Shown here piece after piece: positions 63,441 to 64,000 of a stretch of DNA of 64,000 nucleotides (the first letter of the stretch is position 1; each line of letters opens with the position of its first letter). This DNA is from CBDDIP01 sp965279405 (GTDB taxonomy: Bacteria; Actinomycetota; Acidimicrobiia; Acidimicrobiales; Ilumatobacteraceae). The notes beneath the pieces were generated by a model. That model had not been told where the DNA came from. It ran no database searches and saw only the letters and a program-made list of their open reading frames with translations. The stretch is taken from contig OZ257157.1 in the NCBI GenBank assembly GCA_965279405.1, forward strand, positions 3,286,001-3,350,000, in the 5' to 3' direction. Made by a program: the position numbers and the translations under genes.

Positions 63441-64000
63441 ATGATCTATGACTACGTGATCGTGGGTGGTGGGTCGGCGGGGTCGGTGCTGGCCAACCGG
63501 TTGAGCGCGGATCCGGGGACGTCGGTGCTCGTGCTCGAAGCGGGTCGTCCCGACTACTGGTGGGACGTGTTCATCCACATGCCGGCGGCGCTGATGTTCC
63601 CGTCCGGCAACCGCTTCTACGACTGGAAGTACGAGAGCGAGCCGGAACCGTTCATGCGCGGGCGGCGCGTGTTCCACACGCGCGGCAAGGTGCTCGGCGG
63701 CTCGTCGAGCATCAACGGGATGATCTTCCAGCGCGGCAACCCGCTCGACTACGAGCGCTGGGCCGCCGACGCCGGCATGTCCGACTGGGACTACGCCCAT
63801 TGCCTGCCGTACTTCAAGAAGATGGAGGACTGCCTCGCCGGCGGCGACGAGTACCGCGGCGACGACGGCCCGCTCGTGCTCGAGCGTGGGCCGGTGACGA
63901 ACCCGTTGTTCTCCGCCTTCTTCACGGCGGTGCAGGAAGCCGGCTACCCGTTGACCGAGGACGTCAACGGGTTCAAGCAGGAAGGGTTCGCCCGCTTCGA
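63441..64000 (+). CDS. betA: Choline dehydrogenase-like GMC oxidoreductase, partial (3' end outside window)
   Basis: The first 186 residues of a GMC-family flavoprotein. The FAD-binding motif VGGGSAGSVLANRL is at residues 8-21, followed by LVLEAGRPD, FMRGRRVFHTRGKVLGGSSSINGMIFQRG (the second GMC signature) and YERWAADAGMSDWDY. This matches BetA-type choline dehydrogenases. It follows betB in the same operon, so it would oxidise choline to betaine aldehyde. The gene runs beyond the window end and the active-site His region is not visible. Confidence 0.9.
   Translation, partial: MIYDYVIVGGGSAGSVLANRLSADPGTSVLVLEAGRPDYWWDVFIHMPAALMFPSGNRFYDWKYESEPEPFMRGRRVFHTRGKVLGGSSSINGMIFQRGNPLDYERWAADAGMSDWDYAHCLPYFKKMEDCLAGGDEYRGDDGPLVLERGPVTNPLFSAFFTAVQEAGYPLTEDVNGFKQEGFARF

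Overview
The window is a compact, high-GC bacterial chromosome segment of 64 kb. It is gene-dense on both strands, has many GTG starts and many 4-bp ATGA/GTGA gene overlaps, and has no gene-free stretch longer than about 300 bases. Several features point to an actinobacterium: two mycothiol-type maleylpyruvate isomerase-like proteins, a galU/moeA/GlpR-SepX neighbourhood, an HrcA-type CIRCE site in front of an FmdB-family gene, and WXG-like small proteins. A non-mycobacterial lineage such as Acidimicrobiia would fit, but that placement is inference. I see no prophage, insertion sequence, CRISPR array or rRNA. One tRNA (Ala, CGC) is present.

Layout. 1-1891: end of a metallophore/cobalamin-type ABC importer operon. 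1910-4334: zwf and gnd, oxidative pentose phosphate pathway. 4378-8483: mixed genes, including a patatin-like protein and a WXG-like protein followed by a large unknown partner. 8476-13629: a TPP-riboswitch operon with thiamine pyrophosphokinase, a thiamine-type ABC importer, a Gfo/Idh oxidoreductase and an acetyltransferase. 13688-25354: membrane transporters, SDR, Nfu-type Fe-S protein, an Ntn-hydrolase acylase lipoprotein, an HMG-CoA-synthase-like/OB-fold fusion with a thiolase, a PLP enzyme and small enzymes. 25377-31908: a tandem hairpin repeat, a D-aminoacylase-like amidohydrolase, an inositol-phosphatase-like/enoyl-CoA hydratase pair and dxs. 31993-36616: SDR, SMP-30 lactonase, ThDP enzyme and MFS, which look like one catabolic module. 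37464-40252: tldD-tldE.

41143-50278 is a neighbourhood conserved in actinobacteria. It holds a SAF-domain protein, a CIRCE-controlled FmdB-family protein that has lost its zinc-ribbon cysteines, galU, an AlkD-like protein, moeA/glp, moaA, moaC, a GlpR/SepX-like membrane protein and tRNA-Ala. It combines molybdenum cofactor synthesis with candidate cell-division genes.

50352-52889: a Tat-type lipoprotein intradiol dioxygenase and a divergent regulator locus (XRE-like protein plus ImmA-like metallopeptidase, facing a second XRE protein).

52988-64000 is a glycine betaine/choline and one-carbon region: fhs-folD, a ProVWX-type importer, an MFS transporter, an IclR regulator, betaine aldehyde dehydrogenase and a choline dehydrogenase-like GMC enzyme cut by the window end. 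A 39-bp motif with constant internal spacing lies in front of fhs, of proX/proV and of iclR/MFS, suggesting one regulon that links uptake and oxidation of choline/betaine to tetrahydrofolate one-carbon metabolism. This regulon, together with the CIRCE/cysteine-less FmdB pair and the WXG-like pair, is the most interesting part of the window.
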